From the NCBI GenBank assembly GCA_964598025.1, contig CAZRAU010000007.1:5490-69489 (forward strand): DNA of 64,000 bases, given 5' to 3'. The position numbers and the translations under genes were made by a program. Every line of letters begins with the position of its first letter. The stretch's first letter is position 1. Of the stretch, positions 24,428-33,215 are shown in pieces. The DNA comes from JALGWN01 sp964598025. GTDB lineage: Bacteria > Arandabacterota > Arandabacteria > Arandabacterales > Arandabacteraceae. Under the pieces are notes generated by a model. That model was not told where the DNA came from. It saw only the letters and a program-made list of their open reading frames with translations, and ran no database searches.

Positions 24428-26779
24428 ATGTTCCGGTCTATGAAAGCGTTGTTCGTCACAGCTATGGCGGTTCTGGTTCTGGTCGGCGCCGTGACCGCCG
24501 AAGTACCTTCAAAGATCAACTACCAGGGGAGGCTCACCGATGCCGAGACGGGTGGGGCCATAGTCGGGTTTCACAGCATGATCTTCCGGTTGTTCGACGT
24601 CCCCGAGGGCGGTACCGAGATCTGGTCGGAGTCAGCGACCGTATCGGTTGATTCGGCGGGTGTCTTTTCGGTGATCCTCGGCAGCACGGATCCCACGGAT
24701 GAGGCTTTCGGCGGACCCGTGTGGCTGGAAGTGGAGGTGGAAGGGGAGGTGCTCGTGCCCAGGCGGGAGATTGTAAGCGTCCCCTTTGCTTTTCATGCGC
24801 GGGATGCCGAAAAGGCTGCGGACTCGGACAGCCTGGGAGGACGGGCCGGCAGCGACTACCTCCTTCGGGACGAGATCGGATCTGTGACGGGGGGGATGAT
24901 TACCGATGGGGAGATAACCGATAGCGATATAGCGCCGGATGCTGAGATCGATCCTGCGAAGATAGCCGGGACGGCCTGGACGTCTGCAAATGACGGTGCG
25001 GGTAGCGGTCTCAATGCGGACATGGTGGATGGCTTGAACGCCGACGCCTTCGCGGATACGGGCCACACCCATGACGGGCGGTACTGCCTTCGGGAGGAGT
25101 TGCGTGTTCCCGGTGTTGTGAATGAGCCCGAGAACCCCGTGGAGTGGACCAGGCTTAAAGGGGTGCCTGACGGTTTTGCCGACGGTACTGATGATATCGG
25201 TGGGACGGGGGATGGTCATTCGCTGGATGCCGCAGACGGCGATCCGGTGGATGTGGTATATGTGGACGAGGACGGCAATGTGGGTATAGGCCTAACGAAT
25301 CCCACTCTGGGAAGGCTCGAAGTGCTTGGATCGGACGTCGCAGGCATCTACTCGGCGAGTGTCGACGGTTCTGGGGTGGTGGGTTTCAGCCAGAACGGGA
25401 ATGGCGTGCTTGCCGTAAGCAATAACGGGAATGCCGGCTCCTTTGTGGGGGATGTGCATGTGAGCGGCGGCCTTGGCGTTGGGATTGATCCCCCGGCAGA
25501 CGGCCTTGATGTGGCAGGTGACGTCAATACAGGTTCAGCCTACAAGATGGGTGGCGAGGTAGTCGTCACGAGGCCCGGATCGTCGTGTCTATGGTTCGGC
25601 GTCGGGGCCGGACAGCCCGGCCTTCCCGGCATCCGCAACACCTTCGTGGGGGATAGCGCAGGATACTACTCAGATAGCCATGGCTGCACTTGTGTGGGGT
25701 TCCGGGCCGGCCGTGGGTATGCGCCTACGCAGACTGCATACTACAACACCCTCGTCGGATACGGTGCCGGCGTGATGAATGACCATGGTGACTACGACAC
25801 CTTTGTTGGAGTGGTCGCAGGCGGGCAGAATACCACAGGACAAGCCAATACTTTCGTGGGCAGTGCCGCCGGCTACGGCAACACCGGCGGGAATTGCAAT
25901 CTGTGCGCGGGCGCGGATGCAGGCAAAGCCAATGGGAATGGCTTCGGCAACGTGTACCTCGGGTTTGGCGCCGGGACCTCAAACACCGGCGGTGACTTGA
26001 ATGTTTGTGTAGGCGCCGCCTCAGGGCATGAGAATGAAACCGGGTCGGCTAATGTCTTCGTCGGTCAAGAAGCCGGGTACTATGAGACCGGATCCAACAA
26101 GCTCTACATAGCTAATGACAGGGACACGAGCGGTGTCTTGATCTACGGGGATTTCTCGACCGGCAATGTGGGCCTCGGCACGCTCGACCCGGAGCGGAGG
26201 CTCCACATCAAAGGCACGAACCCGAGGATACTAATCGAATCGACCTCCCTGGGCGCGGAGGTGAATTTCAAGCATACCGGTGACGCCTCCTCGAACGTCT
26301 GGGCGATCTATAAGGAAGACACCAACGATGATCTGCGTTTCTACCAGGGCGGCGACAAGATATGGATAGGCGGCGGCACGGGGAACGTGGGCATTGGGGG
26401 CAGCCCCGGGACCAACAAGCTCTATGTAAACGGGAGCGGCTGCTACACGGGCTCCTGGGGGGGCTGCTCCGACCTTAAGTTCAAGCGGGAGATTCAAGAT
26501 GTGACCGATGCCGTGGGCAAGGTAAAAGGCCTGCGCGGCGTGTCCTTCTTCTGGCGGAGCGAGGAGTATGCGGAGAAGAACTTCGATTCGCGGCGGCACT
26601 ACGGGGTCGTCGCCCAGGAGACAGAAGAGGTATTACCGGAGGTCGTAGTGGAGGGGGCGGAGGGGGAGAAGGCGGTGGCTTATACCGAGATCGTGCCGGT
26701 CTTGATAGAGGCCATCAAGGCCCAGCAACGCCAAATAGAGACTCTCGAGCAGAGACTGGCGGCGCTGGAAGCCCGATGA
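24428..26779 (+). CDS. Fibre-like surface protein with C-terminal S74 self-cleaving chaperone domain
   Basis: An 783-residue exported fibre. A signal peptide (ALFVTAMAVLVLVGAVTA) is followed by an N-terminal domain common in bacterial S74 proteins (INYQGRLTDAETGG, VPFAFHARDAEKA, DSLGG). A Gly/Asp-rich stalk follows, then a run of trimeric-fibre repeats (NTFVGDSAGYY, NTLVGYGAG, NTFVGSAAGYGNTGG, NVCVGAASG). The C-terminal ~100 residues are an intramolecular chaperone as in phage endosialidases, with the Ser-Lys dyad in CSDLKFKREI, then HYGVVAQETEEVLPE and a closing coiled coil. Such domains trimerise and cut themselves off. The ATG at 24428 has GGGGGG upstream; earlier in-frame ATGs would bury the signal peptide. 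No phage genes surround it, so it is probably a cell-surface fibre. Confidence 0.82.
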   Translation: MFRSMKALFVTAMAVLVLVGAVTAEVPSKINYQGRLTDAETGGAIVGFHSMIFRLFDVPEGGTEIWSESATVSVDSAGVFSVILGSTDPTDEAFGGPVWLEVEVEGEVLVPRREIVSVPFAFHARDAEKAADSDSLGGRAGSDYLLRDEIGSVTGGMITDGEITDSDIAPDAEIDPAKIAGTAWTSANDGAGSGLNADMVDGLNADAFADTGHTHDGRYCLREELRVPGVVNEPENPVEWTRLKGVPDGFADGTDDIGGTGDGHSLDAADGDPVDVVYVDEDGNVGIGLTNPTLGRLEVLGSDVAGIYSASVDGSGVVGFSQNGNGVLAVSNNGNAGSFVGDVHVSGGLGVGIDPPADGLDVAGDVNTGSAYKMGGEVVVTRPGSSCLWFGVGAGQPGLPGIRNTFVGDSAGYYSDSHGCTCVGFRAGRGYAPTQTAYYNTLVGYGAGVMNDHGDYDTFVGVVAGGQNTTGQANTFVGSAAGYGNTGGNCNLCAGADAGKANGNGFGNVYLGFGAGTSNTGGDLNVCVGAASGHENETGSANVFVGQEAGYYETGSNKLYIANDRDTSGVLIYGDFSTGNVGLGTLDPERRLHIKGTNPRILIESTSLGAEVNFKHTGDASSNVWAIYKEDTNDDLRFYQGGDKIWIGGGTGNVGIGGSPGTNKLYVNGSGCYTGSWGGCSDLKFKREIQDVTDAVGKVKGLRGVSFFWRSEEYAEKNFDSRRHYGVVAQETEEVLPEVVVEGAEGEKAVAYTEIVPVLIEAIKAQQRQIETLEQRLAALEAR

Positions 26780-26829
26780 GGCGGCACGGATTGAGACGGC
26801 GTTCAACCACTGAAGGCCTGAGGCGACGT

Positions 26830-27013
26830 GCCGGTTTGTGCAGGAGCGAGTCTCTGTGCCCGACGCTTGCTTCGTCGGGGATGGAACCCCGACGCTACGC
26901 GGCCCATCTTACTTCGTAGCGTCGCTTCTCCTGAGGCGACGTGCTGGTTTGTGTTGCACCGGGTTCCCGTGCCCAACGTTCCGCATTCGTCCTCACGGGA
27001 GTGAGGACGCTAC
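26830..27013. repeat. Array of GTAGCG-type palindromes ending in the lipoprotein stop codon
   Basis: Four or five units with stems CGTCGGGG..CCCCGACG, GTCGC..GCGAC, a degenerate CGGGTTCCCGTGCCC and CGTCCTCAC-GGGA-GTGAGGACG. The final CTAC (27010-27013) provides the TAG of the convergent minus-strand lipoprotein gene. Parts are near-identical to the 24.1-kb array (CGGCCCATCTTACTTCGTAG in both). Confidence 0.75.
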
Positions 27014-28146
27014 GGGTTGATTGGCTCCATGGCCATAGGGACGTACTCGATGTCTTCCGGGTAGTTCAGTCCATCCAGAAAGACGTCGGAGCTGCCTGAG
27101 TTGATGTTGACTTTGTAGATGGTTCCTGAGCCGTACGCGGTCACGTAGGCATAGTCCCCGACGACGGTTATCGCAAACAAGGTGCCGGCGAGCGTACTCA
27201 GCGGGGACAAGGGTCCGTCCTCAGTGAAGGTGCTCACGTCGTTATCCGAGTCGCAGAGGTAATACAAGCCGCGGCTGTAGTCGATTCCGCTCAGGTAGTT
27301 CGCCAAGCCGGCAAAGTCGCGGAGTACCGATCCCTCATAGGATTCGAGATCGACCTCTACGATCTGGTTGTCGCCATTCTCCGATATCACAAGTTTGTCT
27401 CCGACAATAAGGCCGTCCACGACCTGGAGCTCAGTGCTGTGCACGCCGGGTATGGCGATCGATTGGACCGGATTCCCCTGGGGGTCGGCGAAATAGATGC
27501 TGTCAGCCTTGTTATCAAGGACGGCGAAGCCGGCATCGGGAAGCACGGCGGGGATAGTGTAGTTCGACGAGCCCGACGGTAGCGTCATGCTCTGTATGGT
27601 TGCTCCGTGACTGTCTATCTCCATGATCTCATGTGTGTTCCATGTACTCATCACGAAGACACGATCTCCAAGCACCTCTATCGGGCCTCGAATATCCGGA
27701 TACAGGAAATAGGTCCCATCCATGCTGACGGCGGCAAGGCCTTCCAAGGTCTGGACAAGCAGCGTGCCCTCGGGCACCTCGACCGAGACTTCGGCCGTAT
27801 CGGCCCCGCCGTGGCCGTCCGAGACGGTCACGGTGACAAGGCACGTATCGAAGACGCTCGGGGCAGTCCAGGTAACCGAGGCCCCCGTTCCTGAAAAGGA
27901 CCCGGCCTCGGCGGTCCACTCATAAGTGAGAGCATTGCCGTCGGGATCGTTCGCGCTGCATGAGAGCGCGGCTGATTCCAGCGGCTCGACTATGCCCGGG
28001 GATGCCGCAAGGCCTGTGATTACGGGAGCTCTGTTCACCGGCCCATTGGATTCGTCACCGCAGCCCGCCAAGATCGCGGCCAAGGCGGCCAGGGTGAGAA
28101 CCCCAAGAAGTATGCTGCCTGTCGATTTCACTCTCATCAAGTTCAC
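27010..28146 (-). CDS. Lipoprotein with PKD/Ig-like domain and beta-propeller
   Basis: A surface or periplasmic lipoprotein. The signal peptide ends in the lipobox LAAILAGC. Residues ~35-120 form a PKD/cadherin-like module (VNRAPVITGLAASPGIVEP, CSANDPDGNALTYEWTAEAG, VTVTVSDGHGGADTAEVSVE). The remainder is a repeated beta-propeller of NHL/SMP-30 type (IMEIDSHGATIQSMTLP, GFAVLDNKADSIYFADPQGN, GTIYKVNINSGSSDVFLDG). The start is the GTG at 28146 with AAGGAGG upstream; an ATG three codons later is an alternative. The stop TAG lies in a palindromic repeat. Binding target is unknown. Confidence 0.75.
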   Translation of the reverse strand: MNLMRVKSTGSILLGVLTLAALAAILAGCGDESNGPVNRAPVITGLAASPGIVEPLESAALSCSANDPDGNALTYEWTAEAGSFSGTGASVTWTAPSVFDTCLVTVTVSDGHGGADTAEVSVEVPEGTLLVQTLEGLAAVSMDGTYFLYPDIRGPIEVLGDRVFVMSTWNTHEIMEIDSHGATIQSMTLPSGSSNYTIPAVLPDAGFAVLDNKADSIYFADPQGNPVQSIAIPGVHSTELQVVDGLIVGDKLVISENGDNQIVEVDLESYEGSVLRDFAGLANYLSGIDYSRGLYYLCDSDNDVSTFTEDGPLSPLSTLAGTLFAITVVGDYAYVTAYGSGTIYKVNINSGSSDVFLDGLNYPEDIEYVPMAMEPINP

Positions 28147-28222
28147 TTGCTGCCTCCTTCCGATGCGCTGTGTCGATGTCATACAGGGTTTGTGGCTTCG
28201 GCCCAGCCTGTACGAACGTTCC

Positions 28223-28251
28223 TATCTAAGTCTTTTGGGAGCCTTTGTCAA
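28223..28251 (-). promoter_or_regulatory. Sigma-70 promoter of the beta-propeller lipoprotein gene
   Basis: Minus-strand TTGACA (28246-28251), 17 bases, TAGATA (28223-28228), about 75 bases upstream of the GTG start. Confidence 0.55.
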
Positions 28252-28340
28252 GGCGATGTGGATATCGAGTGGTGCAGGTGGCTGCGGATGTATGACATGA
28301 TATAGGTTAAGGATACACCCGGAGTGAAGGCGCCATACAA

Positions 28341-28401
28341 GTAGCGTCGGGTCCTTATGTGTGCCGCGCCGGACCCCTTGAGGGTGCCGGCGCGGTGCTA
28401 C
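28341..28401. repeat. Large GTAGCG-type palindrome at the sigma factor stop
   Basis: GTAGCG opens a long hairpin in which CCGCGCCGG pairs with CCGGCGCGG around an inner ACCC..GGGT helix. The closing CTAC (28398-28401) supplies the TAG stop of the sigma factor gene. As the longest stem of the family it could act as a transcription stop, although no T run follows. Confidence 0.65.
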
Positions 28402-29030
28402 ACAACACATGCCGCTTCAGCCTCCTCCCGTGCGAGTCCAATGAGTTTCTCCTGCAAGGCGAGCCTCGTGCGGTGAAGCCGTGACTTCACAGCGGGAATC
28501 GAGATGTTGAGGATGTCCCTGGTCTCCTCGGTGGAAAGGCCCTCGATGTGTCTGAGTACGAACACGGCCCTATTGGTCGGCGACAGGTCGGAGATGGCCT
28601 TATCCAGTTTCTCTCTGATCTCCGCCACGACAAGGGCCTCAAGCGGATCGATGCCCGCGTCTCTGATGTCCCGATTGATCTCACCGTCTTTCGTGATGGT
28701 GGGTTCGTCCAGGGACTCGATGCCATACCTGTGGGCCCTGCGTCTCATCGCTGCAAGATTCACCGTTATTCGATAGAGCCATGTCGAGAACTTGGACGCG
28801 CCCCTGAAACCCCCGATTGCCCTGAAGGCCCTTATGAATGACTCCTGAAGGACGTCTTCGGCATCCTCATGATTATCGGTCAGCCGTATGGCCAAGCGGT
28901 ATATCCTGTTCTGGTATCGATTGACCAGCTCGCCAAATGCCTTGGAGCCGCCTTGCTGGGCAAGACCTACCAGCTCGGGATCGGTAAGGGTCTGAAGATG
29001 CAGTGCCGTCAAGCACTTCGCCTCTAGCAT
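28398..29030 (-). CDS. ECF-type RNA polymerase sigma factor
   Basis: Extracytoplasmic-function sigma factor of the RpoE/SigW type, ~210 residues. Region 2 is visible in ELVNRYQNRIYRLAIRLTDN, EDAEDVLQESFIRAFRAIGG and FSTWLYRITVNLAAMRRR. Region 4 is visible in LSPTNRAVFVLRHIEGLSTE and DILNISIPAVKSRLHRTR. The ATG at 29030 is chosen because GGAGG lies 6 bases upstream; the ATG six codons earlier overlaps that site. No zinc-finger anti-sigma factor follows. The gene ends in a palindrome, so its control is not evident. Neighbouring two-component genes suggest it could belong to the same signalling block. Confidence 0.88.
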   Translation of the reverse strand: MLEAKCLTALHLQTLTDPELVGLAQQGGSKAFGELVNRYQNRIYRLAIRLTDNHEDAEDVLQESFIRAFRAIGGFRGASKFSTWLYRITVNLAAMRRRAHRYGIESLDEPTITKDGEINRDIRDAGIDPLEALVVAEIREKLDKAISDLSPTNRAVFVLRHIEGLSTEETRDILNISIPAVKSRLHRTRLALQEKLIGLAREEAEAACVV

Positions 29031-29136
29031 AACGTGCCTCCGATTCATTCAGAAGAACAGATTGAGTCCGGGGGCCGACCGTCACATGGCCTGATGGCCC
29101 AGGCATAGACCTTGAGCACCTTCGCCGCCCCTTGAT

Positions 29137-29514
29137 TCATACCGGCCCCCGGACCTCGTCCAACTTCGCCATAAGATCAGAAAGCAGCAAGGGTTTTGTG
29201 AGAAAAGACCTTACCACACCCGAACTTTTGAACTGCTCCAGATGCTTTTCACTGTAGTATCCGGTCACAATGATAATGGGGACATCGCAGGTTGCAGGAT
29301 TCTCTGAGAGCTCTCCGGCAATCTCGAAGCCGTCCTTTTTATCCATCTGGAGATCCAGCAGCACAGCATCAGGCTTGGTCTGCTCGACCACCCCGACCGC
29401 TCGAAGGGGATCGGACACTGCCTCCACGTCGTATCCGCTCCCACGAAGCAATTCCTCCAGCTCCTCCAGGAAATCCGCGTCATCGTCAACGATCACAACT
29501 TTCAGTGCTCCCAC
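29137..29514 (-). CDS. Single-domain response regulator (CheY-like receiver)
   Basis: A 125-residue receiver domain only. The acidic pocket is in VVIVDDDADF, the phospho-acceptor Asp in AVLLDLQMDKKDGFE, the conserved Thr in IIIVTGYY and the Lys in SFLTKPLLL. It begins with GTG, with GAGGAG five bases before. It lies downstream of the MASE3 histidine kinase on the same strand after a 263-base gap with no gene, so that kinase is its likely phosphodonor. With no output domain, it must act by protein contact. Confidence 0.85.
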   Translation of the reverse strand: MGALKVVIVDDDADFLEELEELLRGSGYDVEAVSDPLRAVGVVEQTKPDAVLLDLQMDKKDGFEIAGELSENPATCDVPIIIVTGYYSEKHLEQFKSSGVVRSFLTKPLLLSDLMAKLDEVRGPV

Positions 29515-29777
29515 GTAGACTCCTCTCGTGGGCGTTCCAGCTGCATCAGGAAGAAGAGCAGTGAGGTTCCACCTTCACTCTGCAAAAGGGATCCTGCAGC
29601 CTTTATGTGCGGACCAGTGTCCCACTTGGGGAATGGTTCACGCAATTGGGCGAATCCCCTTTTGCCTGACCTATTTCCACCCTGGGATCGGGCGGTCGGG
29701 CAGGGCGACAGCAGGGGGGCGCGCACGCTTGTTTGGTTGTTATTGGGTCCATCAGCGCGGGAGCCCGAGTATTCCTA

Positions 29778-31729
29778 CTAGCCGGGCTTGGTCACCGGCA
29801 GGGTCACGGTGACGGAGGTTCCCGAGCCGGGCTCGCTCTCTATGGTGACCATTCCTCGGTGTAGACCGACAATCTCCTTGCAGATGGTAAGCCCCAGCCC
29901 GGTGCCTCTGGATTTTTCGGTGAAGAAGGGTTCGAATACCCGGTCGAGATCCCGACGCTTCATGCCTGGACCGTTGTCCTTGATGCGTATGCACAAGCCA
30001 CCGGGTTCGACACGCCCCGCAACTTCGATACGGCCGCCGGCATCTGCTACCGCCTGATAAGCGTTGTTGAGGATATTGTCGAACACCTNNNNNNNNNNCG
30101 CATTAGCAGGGCATAGAAGCCCTCATCGCATTCCTTGATCGGTTCGATATCGGTATCGACGGTGACCTTGCATTCCGGGAACCTGTCTGCCGCCAAGTCC
30201 AGGCTTTCGGTGATTATGTCGAAAAGCCTCGCGCAATCGAACCGGGGCGGCCTTATCTTGGAATACCTCAGAAGGTTGTCTATGATCAGATTGCTCTCGG
30301 AGATCTTCTTTTCGATATTGGCCAGATGCCGGTCGAGTGCCGCCTCCTTGCTCTTGCGCCGTATATTGAGAATGGCAGTCTGAATAACCCCGAGGGGATT
30401 GCGCAACTCATGGGCGACGGTGGCCGCAAGCATCCCAATGCTCGAGAGCCGTTTCGCGTCCGCCAGTTTCCTGTAAGCCTCCAGGAGCTCCTCACTGCGC
30501 CGCGTGACAAGCCGTTCCAGTGTCTCCTTGTCCCTCCGGGTGATGGCCTCGGCCTCTTTGAGCCCGGTGATGTCACCGGCCACGGCCAGCACCGTACTGA
30601 CACCGCCCCGGGCCTCGATCTCCGGAACAACGGTCAAGCCATAGAACTTCCGCCGGCCTGTCGCCGTAAGGTCGATCTCGACTTTCCGAACCTCTGCGAC
30701 ATCACACACCAGCCGGACGGTGTTGCTCAAGACTCTGGAGAATGGTCCCGGCAGTCCGGTCTCTTCCGGTGTTCTGCCCTCCAGCTCCTCAATGGAGAGG
30801 TCGGTCAGCATTCGCATCGTAGGGTTCACATAGAGGAACCTGCTGCCGCAGTCCAGGCGGGCAATCATGTCGGGGTGGTTCTCCGCGAGCGCCCTGAACT
30901 TCAATTCGCTTTGCTTGATCTCGCGGAACAGCAAGTCGAACGGTTGCCTCAAGCCTGTCTCGATCAGTGCCTTGTAAATCAGATAGAAAGACACGATCTT
31001 AAAGAAGTGCCCGACCAGATTGGCAAAGCCGTATGCATTCACGTAGGATGTAAACGCGAGCTCCGATGCGATCGTGACGACTATTGAAGCTATCAGCAGC
31101 CGCAGCACACCGGGATGAAAGCTCCGGCGGCGCCTTGCGAGCGTTCAACGCCGAAGCGCTGCCCAAGCTCAAGGCCAAGCTCAAGCAGCTCCAGNNNNNN
31201 NNNNTAAGAGAATGCCGGAAATCACATACTCGCTGGCCTTCTTGAAGGTCGTCAGGCCCTGTCCCTCCACGAAGCACACGGGGAAATCGTCCCAGTAGAA
31301 GATGGCCATGAAGAGCAGCACCACTGCGGCTGCGTAACAGGCAAGGACCAGATTCACCTTCAGCTTGCGCCCCAGGAAGAGCGGCGCCAGAAGGATCGAC
31401 AGGCTTTCGGTATAGCGTGCGGCTATCCAGAGTTCGGTAGGCAGGTTGGTGCCGCCCCCGGGAAACACGCCCATGCCGGCGTATGCAAGTGTGTGTATGA
31501 GATCGATGGCGCCAACGAAGAGATAGGCTATTCCGAGGAAAAGGACATAACCATTCTCAATCAGCTGCCGGGAGTTCCAGGCGATGATGAAGATGGAAAA
31601 CGCGATGACGATGCTGAACACCTCGGCAAGACTGTGAAAGAGGAGATAGTTGCCGAGGCTTACGACATAGAGAAGCGTCAAAACCCCGGCGCCGACGAGG
31701 ACTGTTACCAAACCGGTCTTCTTGATCAT
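29778..31729 (-). CDS. MASE3-PAS sensor histidine kinase, interrupted by two assembly gaps
   Basis: One kinase gene that appears as three pieces only because of N runs. From the N-terminus: MASE3-type membrane sensor helices (LVTVLVGAGVLTLLYVVSLG, VFSIVIAFSIFIIAW, LGIAYLFVGAIDLIHTLAYA, ARYTESLSILLAPLFLG), continuing past the first gap as SELAFTSYVNAYGFANLVGH. Then a PAS domain (FRALAENHPDMIARLDCG), HisKA (VAHELRNPLGVIQ with the phospho-His) and, after the second gap, the ATPase (FDNILNNAYQAV, DNGPGM, GTGLGLTI). The frame changes across the 10-N gap at 30089, so gap length is arbitrary and no frameshift need be assumed. The start is ATG at 31729 with AGAGG. About 50 bases beside the gap at 31195 do not fit the gene. 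An AraC-type regulator precedes it and a receiver protein follows. Confidence 0.78.
30089..30098. other. Assembly gap (10 N) inside the histidine kinase gene
   Basis: Ten N between the HisKA side and the ATPase domain. The coding frame differs on the two sides, so the true gap is not 10 bases modulo 3. Confidence 0.95.
31195..31204. other. Assembly gap (10 N) inside the MASE3 region
   Basis: Ten N. Bases 31145-31194 on its left contain an in-frame TGA for the kinase and instead read well on the plus strand (AFNAEALPKLKAKLKQLQ), so this contig end is probably chimeric. Confidence 0.9.
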
Positions 31730-31774
31730 CGGACGGCCTCTATGCACGCGCCTTTCTCCAAAGCTGTTGCCTCA

Positions 31775-32521
31775 TCAGGACGGCGAGGGGCGGCTGCGTT
31801 TGTGTTTTGGTTCACGCCGTCTCTCTCGATGACCTGTGGGTGTGCAACCTCTTATCCTCTTGAAGAGTCTGGCGAAAGATTCGGCGTTCTCGTAGCCCAC
31901 CCGGTATGAGATCTCGTCCACGCTGTAGTCGGTTGTGTCCAGGAGCTCCGCCGCCTTGCCCATTCTGACCCTCAGCCGGTACTCGTCAAAACCCTCACCG
32001 GTCTTCTCCTTGAAGACCCGGCTGAGGTACTTGGGGCTGAGTCCGACACGTTCCGCAGCGTCCTTGAGGGAGACCCGTTTGTCGAAGTTGCGATCGAGGA
32101 AGTGGGCGACTCGCTCTATCTTGTCATCAAGGCCCCCGGGGAGTGCCTCACCCGGCTCCTGCTTCTGCCTCAGCAGGCGCTCGATTATGTCCTTGGCTTT
32201 GGGTATGTCAACGGGCTTTTCCATATAGTCGTCCGCCCGGCCCTTCAGCGCCTCTATGACGGTTGCCTTGGACCCGTGACCGGTTAGGATGATTACACCG
32301 AGGTCCGGACACATGGCCTTTATGCGTTTCAATACCTCCGTACCCTTGAGTCCGGGCATGATGACGTCGAGGATGACGACATCGATCTCGTTCGGACGAC
32401 TCAAGGCGGCCAGGGCTTCTTCTCCATTGGAGGCCTCGACCACCTTGTAGTCGTAAAGGAAATCACGCAACTCTTCCCTGAGTTCCTTATCGTCGTCCAC
32501 AACCAGTATGTTATATGCCAT
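31775..32521 (-). CDS. Response regulator with AraC-type DNA-binding domain
   Basis: Residues 1-120 form a receiver (ILVVDDDKEL, phospho-Asp in VVILDVIMPG, Thr in VIILTGHG, Lys in YMEKPVD). A linker and an AraC-type double helix-turn-helix follow (about 145-235): VSLKDAAERVGLSPKYLSRV, then VDEISYRVGYENAESFARLF and KRIRGCTPTGHR. The tail is Arg/Lys-rich. This is the layout of YesN-like regulators. It lies 45 bases upstream of the MASE3 kinase gene on the same strand, so the two make a probable two-component pair. Targets are unknown; the divergent dsrC operon is the nearest candidate. Confidence 0.87.
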   Translation of the reverse strand: MAYNILVVDDDKELREELRDFLYDYKVVEASNGEEALAALSRPNEIDVVILDVIMPGLKGTEVLKRIKAMCPDLGVIILTGHGSKATVIEALKGRADDYMEKPVDIPKAKDIIERLLRQKQEPGEALPGGLDDKIERVAHFLDRNFDKRVSLKDAAERVGLSPKYLSRVFKEKTGEGFDEYRLRVRMGKAAELLDTTDYSVDEISYRVGYENAESFARLFKRIRGCTPTGHRERRREPKHKRSRPSPS

Positions 32522-32888
32522 GGTTTTTCAACGAGGCGTCGGCGGACGATTCCGCGGCAAGCTCTCTCCGGCCAAGTGTACAATTATTGCCTTTGCTGTT
32601 CCAGAATTTTGCGCAGGACGGTCCCCGACCGGTGGGGGGCGGTCTATAGCGCCTGCACCCCGAGCGCCTGCCGGTCGGGACCGGCTCGGCCGGGGTGAAT
32701 CCCCCTCTGTTTCCCGGGACTCACCGCCGAGATCGCGGTGCTCCCTTCTTGCGGAAGGCCCGGGTATTTGGTACTATAACGCGATTTGAATCACTCGGGA
32801 CTGAGGATGTGCCCGCCTCCAGGTGGGAATCTTCGGCTGCAAGCGTGGTTCCGGGCTCGGGACACCGCTTGCCGGGAGGTAGTCGCGC
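32522..32888. other. Divergent intergenic region between the AraC regulator and dsrC
   Basis: A 367-base region with no coding frame I believe. It contains the dsrC promoter candidate and a ~105-base dsrC leader. No known riboswitch fold is recognised. A minus-strand TGGAAC-17-TACACT upstream of the regulator is only a weak promoter match. Confidence 0.4.
32749..32777 (+). promoter_or_regulatory. Putative sigma-70 promoter of the dsrC operon
   Basis: TTGCGG, 17 bases, TACTAT. It leaves a leader of about 105 bases before the dsrC ATG. Confidence 0.45.
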
Positions 32889-33206
32889 ATGCCCAGGATG
32901 AAAATAGAGGGACGGGAGTTTGATGTTGACGGGGACGGCTTCCTTCAGGAACCGGAGATCTGGAGCGAGGAGCTGGCCATGATCTTCGCTTCCTCCGATG
33001 GTACCGGTGATCTTACCGAGAAGCACTGGGCGGTCATCAACTATATCAGAGAATACTGGCTGGAAAACGATATGGCTCCCATGGTCCGGAAGATCTGCCA
33101 GCACACCGGACTCAGGTTAAGGGAAATCTACCAGCTCTTCCCGATGGGTCCGGCCAAGGGTGCCTGCAGGATCGCGGGCCTTCCCAAGCCTGACGGCTGC
33201 GTATAG
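32889..33206 (+). CDS. dsrC: DsrC/TusE-family sulfur carrier protein
   Basis: A small cytoplasmic protein that carries sulfur on C-terminal cysteines. The family pattern is clear: a GREFDVDGDGFL start, then EKHWAVINYIREYW, and the C-terminal arm FPMGPAKGACRIAGLPKPDG, C, V. Both redox cysteines of true DsrC are present: Cys104 is penultimate and Cys93 lies 11 residues earlier. TusE proteins lack the second one. In sulfur metabolism DsrC receives sulfur from sulfite reductase DsrAB and is reduced by DsrMK. DsrM and DsrK genes follow immediately, but no dsrAB is present. GGGAGG precedes the ATG. Confidence 0.93.
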   Translation: MPRMKIEGREFDVDGDGFLQEPEIWSEELAMIFASSDGTGDLTEKHWAVINYIREYWLENDMAPMVRKICQHTGLRLREIYQLFPMGPAKGACRIAGLPKPDGCV

Positions 33207-33215
33207 GAAGGTGAA

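Noticed and set aside
21128..27013. Clusters of short palindromes as a CRISPR array
   Set aside because: Unit sequence and spacing are irregular, there are no equal-length unique spacers and no cas genes.
29778..31747. Three separate truncated kinase or membrane genes
   Set aside because: The pieces are parts of one MASE3-PAS-HisKA-ATPase kinase, split only by two runs of 10 N.
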